A stretch of DNA of 64,000 bases from Flexivirga endophytica. Lineage in GTDB: Bacteria > Actinomycetota > Actinomycetes > Actinomycetales > Dermatophilaceae. Positions 25,962 through 36,223 of this stretch are shown in pieces. The stretch spans positions 186,001 to 250,000 of the forward strand of contig NZ_BMHI01000003.1 of the NCBI RefSeq assembly GCF_014640635.1, given 5' to 3'. Under the pieces are notes generated by a model. It was not told where the DNA came from, made no database searches, and saw only the letters and a program-made list of their open reading frames with translations. The position numbers were made by a program, and so were the translations under genes. How positions within the stretch are numbered: position 1 is the first letter of the stretch; the number at the start of each line of letters is the position of its first letter.

Positions 25962-28900
25962 ATGACGCCGACCCACCGAGGCTCGAGGTCCGTTCTCAAT
26001 AAACTTCACGGCCAGGTGCTGACCACCTTCGACGGAGGAGCGGCACTCTCGCCGTTTCGCGCGGCCGCGCTGCTCTCTCGTCTGCAGGCGATCGCGCCGC
26101 AGATCTCAGCGGTCAGTGCCCGCTTCGTCCACCTGGTCGCCACCGAGGACGTCCTCGACGAGCTGACCGAGCAGCGGCTGCGTGAGTTGCTGACCTACGG
26201 GACGGCCCACGAGCCACTCACCGGGGCGACACGGACGCTCGTCGTCAGCCCGCGGGTCGGCACGGTGTCGCCCTGGGCGTCGAAGGCGACCGACATCGTG
26301 CACAGCTGCGGTCTCGACATCCGACGGGTCGAGCGCGTGACCGAGTTCGCCCTGACGACCGGCGCACTCAGCGACCAGGAACTCACCGCTGTCGCTGACG
26401 CGCTGCACGACCGGATGACCCAGAGTGTGCTTCCGTCGCGCGACGCTGCAGCTGCGCTCTTCGACGAGCCCGACACCGAGCCGATGCAGCGCATCGACGT
26501 GCTCGAGGGCGGCCGGGCCGCGTTGGAGCGGGCCAACAGGCAGCTCGGTCTGGCGTTGTCCGATGACGAGATGGACTACCTGGTGGAGTCCTTCGTCGGG
26601 TTGCAGCGCAATCCCTCCGACGTCGAGCTGATGATGTTCGCGCAGGCCAACTCCGAGCACTGCCGGCACAAGATCTTCAACGCCGACTACGTCCTCGACG
26701 GCGAGGCACAGACCACCTCCCTGTTCGGGATGATCCGGCACACCGAGAAGGTGTCCGGCAACGGCACGGTCGTGGCCTACAAGGACAACGCGTCGGTGAT
26801 GCAGGGCGACCGCGTCACCCGCTGGCTCCCCGAATCCCCTGACACACCCAGCAAATACGTCGAGCGCCCGGACGACGTGCACGTCCTGATGAAGGTCGAG
26901 ACGCACAACCACCCGACCGCCATCTCACCGTTCGCCGGTGCGGCCACCGGCGCAGGCGGCGAGATCCGCGACGAGGGCGCCACCGGCCGCGGTTCGCAGC
27001 CGAAGGCCGGACTCACCGGGTTCGTCGTCTCCAACCTCAACCTGCCGGACACCGACGAGCCCTGGGAGCGGGAGTCGTATGGCGCTCCCGACCACCTGGC
27101 GACGCCGCTGGAGATCATGCTCGACGGGCCCATCGGCGCCGCGGCGTTCAACAACGAGTTCGGCCGGCCGGGGCTCGGCGGGTTCTTCCGGGTCTACGAG
27201 CAGACGGTCGACGGTGTGCGCCGCGGCTATCACAAGCCAATCATGAGCGCCGGCGGTCTCGGCGCGATCAGCGCCGACCAGACCGAAAAGGTCCTGTTCC
27301 CAGCGGGATCCCTGCTGGTGCAGCTCGGCGGGCCGGGCATGCGCATCGGGATGGGCGGCGGCGCCGCGTCCTCGATGGCTTCCGGCGACAACGCAGCCGA
27401 CCTCGACTTCGACTCCGTGCAGCGCGGCAACCCCGAGATGGAGCGCCGCGCCCAGGAGGTCATCAACCACTGCTGGTCGCTCGGTGACGCAAACCCGATC
27501 CTGGCCATCCATGACGTCGGCGCCGGCGGCCTGTCCAACGCGTTCCCCGAGCTGGTCGACGACGCGGGCCTCGGCGCCAGATTCCACCTCGACTCGGTGC
27601 CGCTGGAGGAGTCCGGTCTCTCCCCCAAGGAGATCTGGTGCAACGAGTCGCAGGAGCGCTATGTGCTTGCCCTTGCTCCCGATTCGCTCGATCAGCTGAC
27701 TGAGCTCGCCGCTCGCGAACGCTGCCCCCTCGCCGTGGTCGGCACCGCGTCGGACGACGGACAGTTGGTCGTCGAAGAACCCGGCATCGCTGATGTGCCG
27801 ATCGACATGCCGATGGAGGTGCTGCTCGGCAAACCGCCACGCATGACCCGCGACGCCCGACGGGTCGATTGCGCCACGACCGAGCTCGACCTGTCGTCGG
27901 CCGACCTCCACACCCTCGCGTATGACGTGCTCCGCCACCCCACGGTCGCCAGCAAGCGCTTCCTCGTGACCATCGCCGACCGCACCGTCGGCGGCCTGAC
28001 CCACCGCGACCAGATGGTCGGCCCCTGGCAGGTGCCGGTGGCAGATGTCGCCGTAACCCTTTCGGACCTGGTCGGATTCACCGGTCAGGCGATGTCCTCG
28101 GGTGAGCGCACACCCATCGCGTCGGTCGACGGACCCGCATCGGGCCGGATGGCTGTGGGCGAGGCGATCACCAACCTGCTCGCGGCGCCGATCGCCGCCC
28201 TCGACGGCGTGAAGCTGTCCTGCAACTGGATGGCGGCCTGCGGCCGCGACGGCGAGGACGCCGCGCTCTTCGACACGGTCCACGCCGTCGCGATGGAGTT
28301 GTGCCCCGCCCTGGGCATCGGCGTCCCGGTCGGCAAGGACTCACTCTCGATGAGCACCCGCTGGACCGACGACGACGAGGCTCGCGAGGTCCGGTCGCCG
28401 GTGTCCCTGGTGGTCACTGCGTTCGCCTCCCTCCCCGATGTGCGTGGCACGCTGACGCCGCAGCTGCACGCGCAGGACGACACCGAGCTGCTGCTGATCG
28501 ACCTCGGCGCCGGCAACACACGCCTCGGCGGCTCGATCGCCGCCCAGGTGCAGGCCGAATTCGGTGGTGCCCCAGCGGACCTCGTCGACCACACCCATCT
28601 ACTCGGACTCGTCGACCTGCTCACCATGCTGCGCGACAACGACCTGGTGACGGCCTACCACGACCGCTCCGACGGAGGCCTCTGGGCGACGGTCGTTGAG
28701 ATGGCTCTCGCCGGAGGCTGCGGCGCCACGATCGATGTCGCCTCGGTCGGCGCACTCTTCACCGAAGAACTCGGCGCCGTCCTCGAAGTCCCCGCGGACC
28801 GGCGCAGGGACGTCGAGTCGGCACTGCAGGACACCGGCCTGAGTGGACTCGCGCACTTCATCGGCCGACCGACGGTCGCCACAACACTGGACGTCACCGT

Positions 28901-29870
28901 CGCGGGATCGCCGGCACTGAGCGAGCCGATGCCGGACCTTGCCAAAGCATGGGACGAGGTGTCCTGGCGGATCAGCTCACTGCGTGACAACCCCGCCTGC
29001 GCCGAGGACGAGCACGCCGAGGTCGGCACCGAGCGCGGCGGACTCGTGGTGGAGCCGTCCTTCGATCCTGCGGACGACATCTCCGCGCCATACCTCAACC
29101 GGGGTGCGAAGCCGCGCGTCGCCATCCTGCGCGAGCAGGGCGTCAATTCCCACGTGGAGACCGCTTTCGCCTTCCACCGCGCCGGATTCGACGCCATCGA
29201 CGTGCACATGACCGACCTGCAGACCGGTCGTCACGACCTGACCGACGTCGCCGGGCTGGTCGCCTGCGGTGGCTTCTCCTACGGCGACACGCTCGGCGCC
29301 GGCGAGGGGTGGGCCAGGTCGGTGCTCTTCAACGACGGCCTGCGGGAAACCTTCGCCGCGTTCTTCGGCCGACCGGACACCTTCGGACTGGGCATCTGCA
29401 ACGGTTGCCAGATGTTCGCAGCCCTGGCCGACCTGATCCCGGGTGCACACGACTGGCCGCGCTTCACCCGCAACCTGTCCGAGCAGTACGAAGCCCGGCT
29501 CAGCCAGGTCGAGGTGCTCGAGTCCCCGTCGGTCTTCTTCAGCGGTATGGCGGGCAGCCGCCTCCCGATCGCCGTCGCGCACGGTGAGGGACGCGCAGAC
29601 TTCTCCGAGCGCGGGACGCTCGAAACCGTCGAGCGTGCAATGCGATTCGTCGATGCAGAGGGTGCGCCGGCGACGACATACCCGCTGAACCCCAACGGGT
29701 CACCGGACGGTCTGACCGCGGTGACGACACCGGACGGCCGGTTCACCGCGATGATGCCGCACCCGGAGCGCGTGCAACGCAACGTGCAGCTGTCGTGGAC
29801 CGACGGCCCGCTGGACGAGCCGAGCCCGTGGTTGCGGATGTTCCGCAACGCCCGCGTCCACCTGGGATAG
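25962..29870 (+). CDS. purL: Phosphoribosylformylglycinamidine synthase, single-chain (large PurL)
   Basis: 1302 aa. It converts FGAR, glutamine and ATP to FGAM in purine synthesis. The chain contains the N-terminal PurS-like domain, linker, two AIRS-like halves ([18 protein letters not shown]-like [12 protein letters not shown]) and a C-terminal glutaminase with GICNGCQMF (nucleophile Cys1146). Most actinobacteria use separate purS, purQ and purL, so the Escherichia/Bifidobacterium-type single chain is notable. A palindromic repeat begins directly after its TAG stop and fills the space to purC. Confidence 0.97.
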   Translation: MTPTHRGSRSVLNKLHGQVLTTFDGGAALSPFRAAALLSRLQAIAPQISAVSARFVHLVATEDVLDELTEQRLRELLTYGTAHEPLTGATRTLVVSPRVGTVSPWASKATDIVHSCGLDIRRVERVTEFALTTGALSDQELTAVADALHDRMTQSVLPSRDAAAALFDEPDTEPMQRIDVLEGGRAALERANRQLGLALSDDEMDYLVESFVGLQRNPSDVELMMFAQANSEHCRHKIFNADYVLDGEAQTTSLFGMIRHTEKVSGNGTVVAYKDNASVMQGDRVTRWLPESPDTPSKYVERPDDVHVLMKVETHNHPTAISPFAGAATGAGGEIRDEGATGRGSQPKAGLTGFVVSNLNLPDTDEPWERESYGAPDHLATPLEIMLDGPIGAAAFNNEFGRPGLGGFFRVYEQTVDGVRRGYHKPIMSAGGLGAISADQTEKVLFPAGSLLVQLGGPGMRIGMGGGAASSMASGDNAADLDFDSVQRGNPEMERRAQEVINHCWSLGDANPILAIHDVGAGGLSNAFPELVDDAGLGARFHLDSVPLEESGLSPKEIWCNESQERYVLALAPDSLDQLTELAARERCPLAVVGTASDDGQLVVEEPGIADVPIDMPMEVLLGKPPRMTRDARRVDCATTELDLSSADLHTLAYDVLRHPTVASKRFLVTIADRTVGGLTHRDQMVGPWQVPVADVAVTLSDLVGFTGQAMSSGERTPIASVDGPASGRMAVGEAITNLLAAPIAALDGVKLSCNWMAACGRDGEDAALFDTVHAVAMELCPALGIGVPVGKDSLSMSTRWTDDDEAREVRSPVSLVVTAFASLPDVRGTLTPQLHAQDDTELLLIDLGAGNTRLGGSIAAQVQAEFGGAPADLVDHTHLLGLVDLLTMLRDNDLVTAYHDRSDGGLWATVVEMALAGGCGATIDVASVGALFTEELGAVLEVPADRRRDVESALQDTGLSGLAHFIGRPTVATTLDVTVAGSPALSEPMPDLAKAWDEVSWRISSLRDNPACAEDEHAEVGTERGGLVVEPSFDPADDISAPYLNRGAKPRVAILREQGVNSHVETAFAFHRAGFDAIDVHMTDLQTGRHDLTDVAGLVACGGFSYGDTLGAGEGWARSVLFNDGLRETFAAFFGRPDTFGLGICNGCQMFAALADLIPGAHDWPRFTRNLSEQYEARLSQVEVLESPSVFFSGMAGSRLPIAVAHGEGRADFSERGTLETVERAMRFVDAEGAPATTYPLNPNGSPDGLTAVTTPDGRFTAMMPHPERVQRNVQLSWTDGPLDEPSPWLRMFRNARVHLG

Positions 29871-29929
29871 TCACCCGACGAAGTTCTCCGCCGCTTCGCT
29901 CCCCCGATACTTCGCGGGGGACCCCGACC
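29871..29929. repeat. Dispersed palindromic repeat, family 1, copy A (between purL and purC stops)
   Basis: TCACCCGACGAAGTTCTCC ... CGCGGGGGACCCC fills exactly the gap between the convergent purL and purC stop codons. It is in inverted orientation to copy B at 30822 and is more divergent than B, C and D. Its hairpin arms may make it serve as a shared terminator. Confidence 0.75.
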
Positions 29930-30886
29930 TCAGCCGAAGGTTCTACCGGTCAGCGTCTCGTAGGCCTCGACGTACTTCGCGCGGGTGCGTTCGACGACGT
30001 CGTCCGGCAACGCCGGCGGCTCGTCGCCCGAGTTGCGGTCCCAGCCGCTCGCCGGTGACGTCAGCCAGTCACGCACGAACTGCTTGTCGTATGACGCCTG
30101 CCGGCGCCCCGGCTCCCAGTCATCGGCAGGCCAGAAGCGCGACGAGTCCGGGGTGAGCACCTCATCGGCCAGGACCACCGTGCCGTCGGGACGCATCCCG
30201 AACTCCACCTTCGTGTCGGCGATCAGGATGCCGCGCGGTGCGGCGATCTCGTTGCCGCGCTGCAGGATACGCACGGTGAGGTCGCGCAGCTCGGCGGCGC
30301 GATCCGCGCCAACCTCCGCAACCACATCGGCATACGGCATCGGCTGATCGTGTTCGCCGGCCGGCGCTTTCGTCGACGCGGTGAACACCGGGGGCTCGAG
30401 GCGAGAGGCGTCCACCAGCCCACTCGGCAACTCGAGGCCGGACACCGCTCCGCTCGCTTCGTATTCGGACAGCCCGCCCCCGGTGAGGTAGGCGCGTGCG
30501 ACGCACTCGACCGGCACCATGTCGAGCCGTTCGACCAGCACCGCACGGCCGGCGACGGCATCCGGAACCTGCGTGGACACGATCTGGTTGGGCACAAGCG
30601 ACGCCAACTGCTCGAACCACCACAACGACAGTTGCGTGAGCACCGTGCCCTTGTCCGGGATGGGCGTCGACAGGACGTGGTCGTAGGCGGAGATGCGGTC
30701 GGACGCCACCAGCAACACCTGATCGGTGCGGGGCTCACCCGCGTCGTCGACCGGTGCGTAGAGGTCACGGACCTTGCCGGAGTAGATGTGCGTGAATCCG
30801 GGCAGATCGAGGGCGCCGGTCGGGGTCCCCGCGAAGTATTCGGAGGAGCGAAGCGAGGGAGAAACTTCGTGGGGTGACCTGGTCAT
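29930..30886 (-). CDS. purC: Phosphoribosylaminoimidazole-succinocarboxamide synthase
   Basis: 318 aa from the ATG at 30886. It joins CAIR and aspartate to make SAICAR in purine synthesis. YSGKVRDLYAP, LLVASDRISAYDHVL and IPDKGTVLTQLSLWWF are characteristic. Residues 4-22 (SPHEVSPSLRSSEYFAGTP) are encoded by palindromic repeat copy B; the native protein would begin near LDLPGFTHIYSGK. No ATG or GTG lies between the repeat and that point, so the repeat supplies the initiating region. A TTG at 30892 is a weaker alternative start. Repeat copies flank the gene in inverted orientation. Confidence 0.95.
   Translation of the reverse strand: MTRSPHEVSPSLRSSEYFAGTPTGALDLPGFTHIYSGKVRDLYAPVDDAGEPRTDQVLLVASDRISAYDHVLSTPIPDKGTVLTQLSLWWFEQLASLVPNQIVSTQVPDAVAGRAVLVERLDMVPVECVARAYLTGGGLSEYEASGAVSGLELPSGLVDASRLEPPVFTASTKAPAGEHDQPMPYADVVAEVGADRAAELRDLTVRILQRGNEIAAPRGILIADTKVEFGMRPDGTVVLADEVLTPDSSRFWPADDWEPGRRQASYDKQFVRDWLTSPASGWDRNSGDEPPALPDDVVERTRAKYVEAYETLTGRTFG
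30822..30878. repeat. Dispersed palindromic repeat, family 1, copy B (in frame at the purC N-terminus)
   Basis: GGGGTCCCCGCGAAGTATTC ... AACTTCGTGGGGTGA. Outer arms CCCCGCGAAGT / ACTTCGTGGGG can pair. Read on the minus strand it encodes SPHEVSPSLRSSEYFAGTP, in the same frame as copy C in dhaM. Confidence 0.85.
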
Positions 30887-30992
30887 GGCCAACAGTCTTC
30901 CAGTCCGCGGACTTTCCTGGGCTCGGGGGTGACGATCTGCTGCCCGGGTACGTTAGACAGGACGTACTGACCACATCGAACCAGGAGTTGAC

Positions 30993-31199
30993 ATGGGTCT
31001 GAAGGACAATCTGAGCAACATGGCCGAGGAAGCCAAGGGCAAGGCGAAGGAAGCCCTCGGCAACGTGACGGGTGACAAGGACAAGCAGGCCGAAGGCGAA
31101 GCCGACCAGGCATCGGCCAACTTCAAGCAGGCCGGTGAGAACATCAAGGACGGCGACCTGAAGGGCGCTGCGAACGACGCCAAGGACGCGCTCGACTGA
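30993..31199 (+). CDS. CsbD-family stress protein
   Basis: 68 aa, highly charged, with the CsbD signature (KGKAKEALGNVTGDKDKQAEGEADQ). ATG at 30993 is preceded by AGGAG. The family is small, hydrophilic and generally stress-induced, often through SigB-type sigma factors; molecular role unknown. A GGGTAC element about 45 bp upstream resembles a SigB-like -10, though I see no good GTTT -35. A strong hairpin follows. Confidence 0.9.
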   Translation: MGLKDNLSNMAEEAKGKAKEALGNVTGDKDKQAEGEADQASANFKQAGENIKDGDLKGAANDAKDALD

Positions 31200-31215
31200 G
31201 TCGTTCACGAGACAT

Positions 31216-31251
31216 CAAGAGGGCCGGCCGCTCACGCGGCCGGCCCTCTTG
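31216..31251. terminator. Bidirectional terminator between csbD and purD
   Basis: Perfect 15-bp arms (CAAGAGGGCCGGCCG at 31216-31230 and its complement at 31237-31251) with a 6-nt loop, followed by a partly T-rich TCGTCTCTT. It lies in the 67-bp convergent gap and should serve both genes. Confidence 0.9.
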
Positions 31252-31266
31252 TCGTCTCTTCAGCCG

Positions 31267-32547
31267 TCAGGCCGTCGGCACCGTAAGCGTGCCGTCCGCC
31301 GCGGCCTGCGCAATGTCGGTCCGGTGGTGCGAGCCACGCAGCTGCACCCCCGCCACCACCTCGTATGCCGCGGCCCTGGCCGCAGCCAGATCCGTGCCGA
31401 CCCCGACGGCCGACAGCACCCGGCCTCCGGAGGAGACCAACGATCCGGCGTCGTCACGTGCGGTGCCGGCGTGCAACAGATAGGCCGCGTCCGAGCCCTC
31501 GCCGTCGGCTCCGGAGATCACGTCGCCGGTGCGCGGAGCCGCGGGGTATCCCTCACTGGCGATGACCACGGTCACCGCTGCATCGTCCTGCCAGACCAGT
31601 GGCGGCAGGTCTTCGAGCGTGCCGTCCGCGGCGGCACGCAACAATGCACCGAGCGGAGTGCGCAGCCGTGCCAGCACCACCTGTGTCTCAGGATCACCGA
31701 AGCGCGCGTTGAACTCGATCACCCGCGGCCCCGCGGGGGTCAGTGCGAGCCCGACATACAGGACACCGGCGAAGGGCGTCCCGCGTCGTCGCATCTCGTC
31801 GATGGTCGGTTGTGCGATCCGCGCGACGACGTCGTCGACCAAGTCGTCCGGCGCCCACGGGAGCGGTGAATACGCGCCCATGCCACCGGTGTTCGGGCCT
31901 TCATCGCCGTCGCGGGCACGTTTGAAGTCCTGCGCCGGAGCCAACGGTCGCACCGTGGCGCCGTCGGTGATGCAGAAGAGGGAGACCTCCGGGCCGCTGA
32001 GGAACTCCTCGATGACGATCGTGCCGCCGCCGGCGAAGCAGCCCGCAGCGTGCTCCAGTGCGGCGTCCAGGGAGTCGGTGACGACGACGCCCTTGCCCGC
32101 GGCCAGCCCGTCGTCCTTGACGACATACGGCGCTCCGGTGGCCCCCAGCGCGGCCCTGGCCTCGTCGGCGTCGGCGCACACGTAGCTGCGCGCGGTGGGC
32201 ACGTCGGCCGCGGCCATGATCTCTTTGGCGAAGGCCTTGCTGCCCTCGAGTTGTGCCGCCTCGGCGGACGGTCCGAACGCGGCGATACCCGCGTCCCGCA
32301 CCGCGTCGGCGACACCTGCCACCAGCGGTGCCTCCGGCCCGACGACCACCAGGTCGCTGCCCAGCGAGCGGGCGAGATCGGCGACCGCAGCGCCGTCGGT
32401 CAGGTCGGGCAGCGGATGGCATTCGGCGACCGCGGCGATGCCCGGATTGCCGGGTGCCGCGTCGACCTGGGTGACGTCCGGATCGCCCAACAGGCCGCGG
32501 ACGATGGCGTGCTCTCGGGCACCTGAACCGATGACAAGGGCTCTCAC
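31267..32547 (-). CDS. purD: Phosphoribosylamine-glycine ligase (GAR synthetase)
   Basis: 426 aa. It ligates glycine to phosphoribosylamine, the second step of purine synthesis. An ATP-grasp core with [15 protein letters not shown] at the N-terminus, [17 protein letters not shown], and [20 protein letters not shown] with RFGDPETQ is characteristic. Third pur gene within 6.6 kb. It is divergent from the LuxR-type regulator across 388 bp. No PurR-type operator is obvious. Confidence 0.96.
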   Translation of the reverse strand: MRALVIGSGAREHAIVRGLLGDPDVTQVDAAPGNPGIAAVAECHPLPDLTDGAAVADLARSLGSDLVVVGPEAPLVAGVADAVRDAGIAAFGPSAEAAQLEGSKAFAKEIMAAADVPTARSYVCADADEARAALGATGAPYVVKDDGLAAGKGVVVTDSLDAALEHAAGCFAGGGTIVIEEFLSGPEVSLFCITDGATVRPLAPAQDFKRARDGDEGPNTGGMGAYSPLPWAPDDLVDDVVARIAQPTIDEMRRRGTPFAGVLYVGLALTPAGPRVIEFNARFGDPETQVVLARLRTPLGALLRAAADGTLEDLPPLVWQDDAAVTVVIASEGYPAAPRTGDVISGADGEGSDAAYLLHAGTARDDAGSLVSSGGRVLSAVGVGTDLAAARAAAYEVVAGVQLRGSHHRTDIAQAAADGTLTVPTA

Positions 32548-32935
32548 GGGGCACGAGCCTACGCGGGCGCGCGCCTGTTGCCGCAGCGCATCTCTGGCTC
32601 TGGAACGGCCGCGGGAAGTATCGGTGGGTGCTTAGGCGGTGGGCCCTTCCCGAAAGTCAGGGGGGAGGTCTCCCGGGAAGGGGCCCACCAACGAACACAG
32701 GGTCAGCCGGAGGGGGACTCGGCGACGCTTCCGCGCTCGTCACGACACAAGGTCGTTGAACCCACTATGACATGCGCGCGCCGATCTTGTTAAACGCCCG
32801 CTGGCGGACTCTCGTCAATGTCGGCAATCCGCCATAGTCTGTCCAAGACAGTTCGACGGCGGTGCCGCTCTGCGACGCCGCAACGGGACCAGCTGCAGCC
32901 GATTCCCACCCTGAATCCCACCCGAGGAGCCGCTC
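32548..32935. other. 388-bp divergent intergenic region
   Basis: No supported gene. It must hold the promoters of purD (minus) and the regulator at 32936 (plus). The main visible structure is the hairpin at 32638-32689. I do not recognise a riboswitch or tRNA. Confidence 0.6.
32638..32689. terminator. Long hairpin in the purD/regulator intergenic region
   Basis: GGTGGGCCCTTCCCG at 32638-32652 pairs with CGGGAAGGGGCCCACC at 32674-32689 with one bulge; the loop is about 21 nt. No T-run follows on either strand. It could be an attenuator or 5'-UTR structure of purD, the end of a small RNA, or a repeat. Confidence 0.45.
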
Positions 32936-33952
32936 GTGCGCAAACGCCGCCAGCCAAGCACCCCCGCCCTCGCCGACCCGCTCGACCCCGCTGACGAGGA
33001 GGTCGCGCCGCTCTACCTGGCGATGCTCGAAACGCCGCATCCCTCGCGCGATTCGCTTCGCGCCCAAGGCTTTTCGCAGGAGCAGCTCGATCGGCTGCTA
33101 CCGGTCCTGGAGAAGCGGCGGATGATCCAGCGGGTGGACGGCGCCAGCTGGTCCGTCGTCCCTCCCGACGTCGCGATGCCCGCCTTCGCCGCCGAGCTGG
33201 AGGCGCGTGCTCGGATGGTGCGCACGACCGCCCAGGCACTTTCCCGGGTCTATCTGCGCACCCGCGCGGCCGACCGCACGGACGCCACCTCCGGCGCGGT
33301 CATGCTGGAGTCCCTGGTGGACGTCGCTCAGGCACTGCACCAGGTCACCACGACGGCACAGGAATGGGTGCTGTCCAGCAGGGTCGACTCTCCGTTGTCG
33401 CGTTATCTGCTCGACGCACCGCGGCCGGTCTCGACCACTCCGTTCCTCAACAGTCGCGGCGAGCCGTTGAACGTTCGGCTCGACATCGACCCGGCACTGC
33501 TGCCGGAGCCCAACGTGCTGGAGATCATGCAGGCGAGGGTCGACGCGGGCGACGTCATACGCCTCACGACCGGGCTGCCGTTCACCGGCGCGGTCAACGA
33601 TCAGGGCCTGGCGATGATCGACCTGGGCGACGACGGCGGCTCGCCGGTCGGCATCCTGCTCAACCGGTCGGCCGGTGGTGCACGCGTCCAGGCGGCGCTG
33701 GAGTTCGCCTGGCAGCTCGGGACACCGTGGCGGCCGTCCAACGCACCCGCGTCGAAGTTCGATCAGCTGGACCCGCGCGACCGCAGCATCATCCGGCTGA
33801 TGGCGGGTGGTGTTTCGGACGCCGCGATAGCCCGGCAGCTGGGCATCTCCTCACGCACCGTCGAGCGCCGCGTCCGCACCCTGCTCGACCGGCTCAACGC
33901 GACGACCCGCTTCCAGGCCGGCGTGTTGGCTGCCCGGCAGGGTCTCATCTGA
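32936..33952 (+). CDS. LuxR-type HTH regulator with TrmB-like N-terminus
   Basis: 338 aa, GTG start with GAGGAG upstream. The N-terminal ~75 residues look like a winged-helix/TrmB-type domain (LYLAMLETPHPSRDSLRAQG), the middle is of unknown fold, and the C-terminus is a GerE/LuxR HTH (DRSIIRLMAGGVSDAAIARQ, then SSRTVERRVRTLLDRLNATT). It shares architecture with the protein at 48868-49821. No phospho-receiver is present. Targets unknown. Confidence 0.82.
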   Translation: MRKRRQPSTPALADPLDPADEEVAPLYLAMLETPHPSRDSLRAQGFSQEQLDRLLPVLEKRRMIQRVDGASWSVVPPDVAMPAFAAELEARARMVRTTAQALSRVYLRTRAADRTDATSGAVMLESLVDVAQALHQVTTTAQEWVLSSRVDSPLSRYLLDAPRPVSTTPFLNSRGEPLNVRLDIDPALLPEPNVLEIMQARVDAGDVIRLTTGLPFTGAVNDQGLAMIDLGDDGGSPVGILLNRSAGGARVQAALEFAWQLGTPWRPSNAPASKFDQLDPRDRSIIRLMAGGVSDAAIARQLGISSRTVERRVRTLLDRLNATTRFQAGVLAARQGLI

Positions 33953-34018
33953 TGGGCAGATTAGACTCAGGGGTTCGCTGCATTCGCAGTGGTTCGTCAC
34001 TCACCTCCTGGGGGCCTT

Positions 34019-36223
34019 GTGAGCGCTGACCGATCCGGGGTGTCGCCCGCCGTTGCCGCGGAGATCGCCACTGAGCAAGCACACGTCGATCAGGTGTATG
34101 CCGAGCTGACCAAGGCCGGGGAACGCGCGGCCCTCGTCGAGGCCGAGGGGCTGGCCCGTGGCCGCACCGATCGCACCGGCGAGGCGCGTGAGGAAGAGGT
34201 CACCGGCCTCTTCGAGCGCGACGCGCTGGTCTTCAACGCCGGCCGCCGTCGGCAGAGCCTGCAGACCCAGTACGAAGGACTGGTCTTCGGCCGCCTGGAC
34301 CTGGAGCACGACAAGGCCGACGAGCACGGCGAGACGCGAGAGGTCCGCTACATCGGCCGTCTCGGTGTGCGCGACGACACCTACGAGCCGCTCGTCATCG
34401 ACTGGCGCGCACCGGCGGCGTCCGCCTTCTATCGCGCGACCCCCGTCGAGCCGCAGGGTGTGGTCCGGCGCCGGGTGCTGCGCTGCCGCGACTCCCGCGT
34501 GCTCGGTGTCGAGGACGACCTGATGGTGCCGGAGGCACCCGAAGGCATGGTCGTCGTCGGCGACGGCGCACTGATGGCCGCGCTCACCCGCTCGCGCGGT
34601 GCCCGGATGCGCGACATCGTTGCCACCATCCAGCGCCACCAGGACGAAGCGATCCGTGCCGACAGCTCCGGCGTCACCGAGATCACCGGCGGCCCGGGCA
34701 CCGGCAAGACCGTGGTCGCGCTGCACCGGGCGGCATACCTGCTCTACTCCCAGCGCCGGAAGTTCGAGGCCGGCGGCATCCTCGTCGTAGGCCCGTCCGC
34801 GGCATACACCGCCTACATCGAGCGGGTGCTGCCCTCACTCGGTGAGGACAGCGTCACGTTGCGGTCGCTCGGCGACCTCGTCGACGGTATGACGGCAACC
34901 CGCTTCGACTCCCCCGCTGCCGCTGAGGTGAAGGGCTCGACGCGGATCCGTCAGGTCCTCAGCCGGGCCGCTCGTGACACGGCACCCGGGTCGGCGACAC
35001 AGTTCCGCGCCATGGTCGACGGCCATCCGATCCGCATCGACACCCCGGAGCTGCTCCGGATCCGGCGCCAGGTGCTGCGCCACCACCAGCACAACTCGGG
35101 CGCCGAAGCAGCGACCGCGGCGTTGGCCGAGAGTGCCTGGCGACAGGCCACCAACGCGGATGAGAAGTCCGAGTTCCTCGACCACTTCACCGATCACCGC
35201 GATGTCGAGGCGTTCGTGCACGACTGGTGGCGCCCGGTTGATCCGCGAGAGGTGCTGCTGTGGCTGGCCGACGACGAGCGCGTCGAGGCATACACGCGCG
35301 GCATTCTCAGCGCGGAGCAGACCACCTTGTTGCGTGACTCCATGCGCGTGGCTCTGACCGAGGGCAGCTGGTCGGTCGCCGACGTGGGGTTGGTCGACGA
35401 CGTCCTGTCGCGGGTCGGCGTCGTACCCGAGGCACCGCGCGAGGAGCGCGGCTTCTACGAGATCGAGGAGCTCGACGAACGCGGGGTGGCCGAACTCGGT
35501 GCGCAGCAAAGCTTTCGGGCCCACGAGGTGGGCTACGAGGTCACGCCGGCGGACCCACGGGAGCGGCTGCTCGCCGGCAAGGTCAGCCGGTCCGACGACT
35601 ACGCACACGTGCTGGTCGACGAGGCTCAGGACCTGTCGCCGATGCAGTGGCGGATGCTCGGTCGCCGCGGGCGTTACGCCTCGTGGACCGTCGTCGGCGA
35701 CGCGGCACAGAGCTCGTGGCCGCTGGTCGACGAGGCCATCGCCGCTCGTGACGAGGCCTTCGGCAACAAGCAACGCCGGCGCTTCCACATGGCCACCAAC
35801 TACCGCAACGCCCGGGAGATCTTCGACTACGCCGCGCAGCTGATCCTGCCGGTCGTGCCGGACGCCGACATCCCGCAGGCGGTCCGCGAGACCGGCGTGC
35901 GGCCGCTGCAGCTGTCCGCGTCGCAGGACACGCTGCTCGACGAGGTCCGTGGCGCCGTCAAGAGCCTCCTCGACGAGGTCGAGGGCAGCATCGCGGTGAT
36001 CTCACCGGAGCGGCACCGGCAGCGCCTGGCAGGTGTCCCGCACGAGGCCGAACGCATCGTGCTCGTCGACCCGATGTCGACCAAGGGCCTCGAGCACGAC
36101 GCCACCGTCGTGGTCGATCCTGATGAGATCATCGCCGAATCCCCTGGCGGCGCAAGGGTTCTGTATGTCGCCCTGACCCGTGCCGCGCATCGCATGACAG
36201 TTCTGGAGGTGCACGACGTATGA
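34019..36223 (+). CDS. HelD-family ATPase/helicase-like RNA polymerase recycling factor
   Basis: 734 aa from the GTG at 34019, chosen over 33989 because family members begin with the helical arm (VSPAVAAEIATEQAHVDQVYAEL). Walker A is GGPGTGKTVVALHRAAYLLY; VLVDEAQDLSPMQW and VVGDAAQSSWP are superfamily 1 motifs. Actinobacterial HelD proteins pull stalled RNA polymerase off DNA, and HelR members protect against rifamycins. I see no perfect rifamycin-associated element upstream, so resistance is not implied. Overlaps the chorismate mutase gene by 4 bp. Confidence 0.9.
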   Translation: MSADRSGVSPAVAAEIATEQAHVDQVYAELTKAGERAALVEAEGLARGRTDRTGEAREEEVTGLFERDALVFNAGRRRQSLQTQYEGLVFGRLDLEHDKADEHGETREVRYIGRLGVRDDTYEPLVIDWRAPAASAFYRATPVEPQGVVRRRVLRCRDSRVLGVEDDLMVPEAPEGMVVVGDGALMAALTRSRGARMRDIVATIQRHQDEAIRADSSGVTEITGGPGTGKTVVALHRAAYLLYSQRRKFEAGGILVVGPSAAYTAYIERVLPSLGEDSVTLRSLGDLVDGMTATRFDSPAAAEVKGSTRIRQVLSRAARDTAPGSATQFRAMVDGHPIRIDTPELLRIRRQVLRHHQHNSGAEAATAALAESAWRQATNADEKSEFLDHFTDHRDVEAFVHDWWRPVDPREVLLWLADDERVEAYTRGILSAEQTTLLRDSMRVALTEGSWSVADVGLVDDVLSRVGVVPEAPREERGFYEIEELDERGVAELGAQQSFRAHEVGYEVTPADPRERLLAGKVSRSDDYAHVLVDEAQDLSPMQWRMLGRRGRYASWTVVGDAAQSSWPLVDEAIAARDEAFGNKQRRRFHMATNYRNAREIFDYAAQLILPVVPDADIPQAVRETGVRPLQLSASQDTLLDEVRGAVKSLLDEVEGSIAVISPERHRQRLAGVPHEAERIVLVDPMSTKGLEHDATVVVDPDEIIAESPGGARVLYVALTRAAHRMTVLEVHDV

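Noticed and set aside
29871-29929. Insertion sequence remnant between purL and purC
   Set aside because: No transposase remnant or target duplication; it matches three other short palindromic copies instead.
34019-36223. HelD-family protein as a rifamycin-resistance HelR gene
   Set aside because: I found no convincing rifamycin-associated element upstream, and HelD proteins are general RNA polymerase recycling factors.
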